From assembly GCA_016215305.1 (NCBI GenBank), contig JACRKI010000117.1, positions 1 through 9,104 on the forward strand: a DNA stretch of 9,104 bases. Reading direction: 5' to 3'. The stretch comes from Candidatus Woesearchaeota archaeon (lineage in GTDB: Archaea > Nanobdellota > Nanobdellia > Woesearchaeales > DSVV01). Made by a program: the position numbers and the translations under genes. Below are positions 6,596 to 9,104 of this stretch, in pieces. The stretch's first letter is position 1. Every line of letters starts with the position of its first letter. The notes under the pieces are model-generated. The model was not told where the DNA came from. It saw nothing but the letters and a program-made list of their open reading frames with translations, and made no database searches.

Positions 6596-6967
6596 ATGGA
6601 AATGATTGGTGGTTTTGGTATTCTTCAGATTATTGGGATTATCTTTTCGCTCTTTGCGTGGAGCAGAGTTATTTTGCGCTATAAAGACAAAAATATAAGT
6701 ACATTTGAACTCGCGTTTTGGAGTATTGTATGGGGAGGAGTTGTCATTATTGCGTTATTCCCATGGATATTCACGCAGATTTCTTTCTTTTTCGGAATAG
6801 GAAGAGGCGTTGATATTCTTTTGTATGTGGGGATGATTGTTTTATTTTATCTTTTGTTTCGATTGTATGTCAAACTGGATACACAACAAAAAGAAATTAC
6901 GAAGCTTGTCAGAGAAATGAGCATCTCAACTGCGTATTCTCAAAAAAGAGAAAGAAAAAAGATATGA
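6596..6967 (+). CDS. DUF2304 family small membrane protein
   Basis: The 123-aa protein has three membrane spans (about 5-25, 40-58 and 72-92) and a basic C-terminal cytoplasmic tail. GIGRGVDILLY (67-77) entering the third span and the following LYVKLDTQQKEITKLVRE (90-107), a short amphipathic coiled segment, are the recognisable DUF2304 signature. Length is normal for the family. DUF2304 has no proven biochemical function that I know of, but its genes very often sit beside Dpm1-like GT2 genes, as here with only 35 bases between. A role as membrane anchor or lipid-presenting partner, like eukaryotic DPM2/DPM3 or bacterial GtrA, is a reasonable inference. The start ATG 6596 has a good GGTGG site; ATG 6602 would drop two residues. 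It is probably co-transcribed with the GT2 gene. Confidence 0.88.
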   Translation: MEMIGGFGILQIIGIIFSLFAWSRVILRYKDKNISTFELAFWSIVWGGVVIIALFPWIFTQISFFFGIGRGVDILLYVGMIVLFYLLFRLYVKLDTQQKEITKLVREMSISTAYSQKRERKKI

Positions 6968-6998
6968 GCCAGAAAATCAGATAAAGTAAGATGAGAAC

Positions 6999-8222
6999 AT
7001 GAAAAAAGAAGTGTATGTTTGGGGAAGTCTTCTCTTGCTTTCTGTGCTTGGAGGTCTGCTGTACTACAATACTGTTCTCGTGGACACACAGGCATATGTT
7101 CTTTCTGTGTATTATCTCGAAGGAAACTCGCTGGGACAAGATGATATTGTCCGGGTCATTGCAAGTTATGCGTTCAAAAGACCAGTAGAAATTCTGGTTG
7201 CAGCAATGCTCGAGCCATTGGTTGGTGTAAGACAAGCGTATAGTTTGATAAATATGCTTTTGTATATTGCAACAACATTTTTATTTTATGTCTATTTGAA
7301 GAGATTTTTTAGAAAAGAAGAGGAGCAGAAACAAAATCAGCAAGAAAAAGAAAGAGCAGAGCAGCTTGCATATCTTGGAGCAGTGTTGTATGCAGTATCG
7401 CTTCCACTTATCCTTTATGCAACAAGGGTGTTGGTAGATGTTGTAGGATATTTGACAATTTTGCTTGGGCTTTTGTTAATAGAATATGTCAAAGAAAAAA
7501 AATGGCAGTGGCATTTGCTTCTTGGAATTGTTCTCGGCTTTTTCTTGCTCGTTCGTGATCCTGTTGTTATCTTATTTCCATATTATTTTTTTGTATTGAT
7601 GAAACAAAAAGGAAAGAATGTCATTGAAAAAACAGGAAGATTTCTTTCTGTTGCAGCAGTTGCGCTTCTTCCAGAGATTATTTTTACAAAGCTTGCAGGG
7701 GTGGGAACAGTTCTTTCCGGCAAAGCAGCGGCAATAACTGCAGGAAAATATTCTCTCATGGGGTGGTTCAAATTTACAATAGTGCATCTTGCGGCGTTTC
7801 ATGTCGCATACCTTTTCGCAATGTTTGGGTGGAAAAAAGAGACTGAAAATGAAAAAGAACATAGAACTGAAAATAATAAACAGAGATTATTTTTCTATAA
7901 AGCGTACGGTATTTCTGCAGTGCTCTATCTCGTCGGTATCCAGCTTGTTGCGTTAACTTCGCCGCGATTTACCATGGTGCTCTTTCCTGTGATTCTTCCT
8001 CTTGCCGCGATAGGAATTCTTTCTCTTGCAGAAAAAATGCAAGACAAAATTGCAGGGCACAAAACAATTCTTTGCTGTATCCTTCTCTATGCAGCAATAT
8101 CATTCATTGGCGCGTGGCTCTACCCAAGCAGGACATTAATTTTGGAAGATGCAGGAGGAAATGCAGTTATTCAAGCAGTTATCGAGGGAGTAAAAATAAA
8201 ACTGGCGGTGTTTGTTTCATGA
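6999..8222 (+). CDS. ArnT/GT39-like polytopic membrane protein, putative GT-C glycosyltransferase
   Basis: This is a 407-aa integral membrane protein of about ten to eleven spans. A span at about 7-24 is followed by an external loop with DTQAYV (29-34), whose Asp29 stands where GT-C enzymes keep their catalytic acid. Two charged cytoplasmic loops occur (101-122, rich in Lys/Glu/Gln, and 279-296). RVLVDVVGY (143-151), LVRDPVVI (184-191) and SPRFTMVLFPVILP (321-334) are typical of the PMT/ArnT-like superfamily, where the RF/RY before a span and a downstream Pro are conserved. Such enzymes use polyprenyl-phosphate sugars on the outer face. Unlike many relatives there is almost no soluble C-terminal domain, and at 407 aa it is on the short side. 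It starts at ATG 6999, 31 bases after the DUF2304 gene, without a clear ribosome-binding site. Its TGA overlaps the next ATG (ATGA at 8219-8222), suggesting coupled translation. Fold likely, activity unproven. Confidence 0.7.
   Translation: MKKEVYVWGSLLLLSVLGGLLYYNTVLVDTQAYVLSVYYLEGNSLGQDDIVRVIASYAFKRPVEILVAAMLEPLVGVRQAYSLINMLLYIATTFLFYVYLKRFFRKEEEQKQNQQEKERAEQLAYLGAVLYAVSLPLILYATRVLVDVVGYLTILLGLLLIEYVKEKKWQWHLLLGIVLGFFLLVRDPVVILFPYYFFVLMKQKGKNVIEKTGRFLSVAAVALLPEIIFTKLAGVGTVLSGKAAAITAGKYSLMGWFKFTIVHLAAFHVAYLFAMFGWKKETENEKEHRTENNKQRLFFYKAYGISAVLYLVGIQLVALTSPRFTMVLFPVILPLAAIGILSLAEKMQDKIAGHKTILCCILLYAAISFIGAWLYPSRTLILEDAGGNAVIQAVIEGVKIKLAVFVS
8207..8210 (+). promoter_or_regulatory. Ribosome-binding site of the cysteine-repeat gene
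   Basis: GGTG lies eight bases before ATG 8219, within the end of the preceding gene. It supports 8219 as the start rather than an upstream ATG at 8072, whose extra 49 residues would lie entirely inside the preceding gene in another frame. Confidence 0.45.
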
Positions 8223-8635
8223 CTGAAGAGCATCTCCCTGCAAAATATTTGTTTTGGATAACGTTTGCTATTCTCTTAATTATAACTTTCTTAGCGATAA
8301 AAACAAAATATGCAGATGAAAAAGAGTTTGAAATGTATGCGCGGCAGGCAGCAGCGCAAAACAACCCTTTCCTATGCGAAAACATTAAAAATCTCCGGCT
8401 ATCCTCGCAATGTTATATGCCATTTGTTGAAAATGGCTTTGATTGCACCAAGCAAATCGCAACAAACAGTTCAAGTGCGTGTTTGATTGCGCAGGGGGTC
8501 TATTTGCAGGACGATTTTTTTTGTGATGCGGTGTTGACAGGAACAAACGTGCCAGAAAATCTGGAATGCAGAGTAAGCGTGTTTATACAGAGGTATACAA
8601 ATGAAGGTCTCAGTGATTGTTGTCACATTAGATGA
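8219..8635 (+). CDS. Membrane-anchored protein with three cysteine-pair repeats, function unknown
   Basis: I do not recognise a named family. The 138-aa product has a short head, one membrane span (about 10-27) acting as signal anchor, and a roughly 110-residue domain that should lie outside the cell. That domain shows three successive Cys pairs: Cys53/Cys65 (LCENIKNLRLSSQCY), Cys76/Cys88 (DCTKQIATNSSSACL) and Cys102/Cys117. The first two pairs have identical 11-residue spacing and are offset by 23 residues; the third is looser. The last two residues of a CC pair (134-135) lie near the end. The pattern suggests tandem helical hairpins each closed by a disulfide, similar to Cys-x-Cys-y repeats I associate with exported DPANN proteins. 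Asn83-Ser-Ser is a possible target for the AglB of this cluster. It starts by ATGA overlap with the upstream gene, and its last 35 bases overlap the next gene. Its place between two glycosyltransferases hints at a role in the glycan pathway, but no activity can be read. Confidence 0.75.
   Translation: MTEEHLPAKYLFWITFAILLIITFLAIKTKYADEKEFEMYARQAAAQNNPFLCENIKNLRLSSQCYMPFVENGFDCTKQIATNSSSACLIAQGVYLQDDFFCDAVLTGTNVPENLECRVSVFIQRYTNEGLSDCCHIR
8589..8594 (+). promoter_or_regulatory. Ribosome-binding site of the ExoA-like GT2 gene
   Basis: AGAGGT lies six bases before ATG 8601. GAGGT is a five-base match to the archaeal 16S tail and the best such site seen in the window. It fixes the start inside the 3' end of the preceding coding region. 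Confidence 0.6.
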
Positions 8636-9104
8636 AGAGAAAAATATCAATAGGTGTCTCGATTCTCTCGTCAAACAAGATATTCCAAAAGCAGACTATG
8701 AAATCCTCGTCGTAGATGGTGGCTCAAAGGATAAAACAAAAGAGATAGTAATTGAACTTGCAAAAGAAATTGCAGCACAAAACGAGCATCCAAAGATTCA
8801 TTTTTATGAAAAACAAAGCGGCTCTATTACGCAATGCAGAAATATTGGCATCCAAAAAAGTCAGCATGATGTTGTTGCGTTTATAGATGCGGATTGTGTT
8901 GCGCCAGAAGATTGGCTGCGAAGATTAAAACGAGGATTTTCAAGAAACGCAGTCGCGAATCACAAGCTTGCGGGAGTTGGTGGCGCGAATATTCCACCGC
9001 AAGAGGGAACAATATTCCAGAATGCGATTGGTGTTGCGTTTAATTCTTTTTTAGGTTCTTTAGGCAGTATTCAAGCAAGGCCGATGAAGCAAAATAATCG
9101 AGTC
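8601..9104 (+). CDS. ExoA-like family 2 glycosyltransferase, N-terminal part (3' partial)
   Basis: The frame stays open from ATG 8601 to the last base, giving 168 residues; the C-terminal part lies right of the window. It is a GT-A fold enzyme: VSVIVVTLDEEKNINRCLDS (3-22) is the first strand and helix, EILVVDGGSKDKT (34-46) is the nucleotide-sugar loop, QCRNIGI (78-84) is the acceptor-side signature of the ExoA/WcaA-type branch, and FIDADCVAPEDWL (94-106) has the DxD metal motif. GVGGANIPP (125-133) follows as in this subgroup. Such enzymes transfer a sugar from a nucleotide donor to a growing lipid-linked glycan on the cytoplasmic face, and some carry C-terminal membrane spans. The usual TxNEE motif reads TLDEE (Asp11 for Asn), which is tolerated in some relatives. 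The start overlaps the preceding gene by 35 bases and has a strong AGAGGT site. Sugar specificity cannot be read. Confidence 0.88.
   Translation, partial: MKVSVIVVTLDEEKNINRCLDSLVKQDIPKADYEILVVDGGSKDKTKEIVIELAKEIAAQNEHPKIHFYEKQSGSITQCRNIGIQKSQHDVVAFIDADCVAPEDWLRRLKRGFSRNAVANHKLAGVGGANIPPQEGTIFQNAIGVAFNSFLGSLGSIQARPMKQNNRV

Noticed and set aside
6909..7235. 108-codon minus-strand open frame across the DUF2304 end and the next gene start
   Set aside because: It lies antisense to two genes with clear family features, and its sequence is low-complexity Phe/Leu/Ile without a promoter.
8072..8218. Upstream extension of the cysteine-repeat gene to ATG 8072
   Set aside because: The extra residues would overlap the membrane protein gene entirely, look unlike a protein head, and push the membrane anchor inward; ATG 8219 has GGTG and the ATGA junction.

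Overview
The window reads as AT-rich archaeal DNA. The evidence is an STT3/AglB-type oligosaccharyltransferase, a geranylgeranyl-reductase-family flavoprotein, TTTATAAAAC TATA boxes placed at archaeal distances from start codons, GGTG/GAGGT ribosome-binding sites and very tight gene packing. The large AglB with a long insertion in its first external loop, and a small membrane-anchored protein with repeated cysteine pairs, resemble what I know from DPANN archaea of the Woesearchaeota/Pacearchaeota type. That lineage call is an inference and was not tested by a search.

Layout, all genes on the + strand. 1-567: C-terminal part of a geranylgeranyl-reductase-like FAD protein, cut by the window edge. 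568-787: the only real intergenic gap, with a T-rich putative terminator and a TATA box. 788-3946: AglB (1052 aa) from a TTG start. 3915-5798: a multi-membrane-span GT-C-like protein overlapping the aglB end. A second TATA box at 5836-5845 precedes 5868-6560, a Dpm1-like family 2 glycosyltransferase. 6596-6967: a DUF2304 small membrane protein. 6999-8222: a third, ArnT/GT39-like polytopic protein. 8219-8635: a 138-aa membrane-anchored cysteine-repeat protein. 8601-9104: an ExoA-like family 2 glycosyltransferase cut by the right edge.

Taken together this looks like a protein N-glycosylation and surface-glycan locus. Family 2 enzymes would build or charge the polyprenyl (dolichol) carrier on the cytoplasmic side. 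The two extra GT-C proteins could add sugars outside from polyprenyl-phosphate-sugar donors. AglB would move the finished glycan to Asn-X-Ser/Thr sites. The reductase upstream could act on the isoprenoid carrier or on membrane lipids. The enzyme families are well supported; sugar identities, the order of steps and the roles of the two non-AglB GT-C proteins, DUF2304 and the cysteine-repeat protein are inferred. The most notable items are the cysteine-pair repeat protein, the GT2-DUF2304 pair, the GT-C protein directly after aglB, and a promoter position that argues for a later, leaderless start of the Dpm1-like gene.
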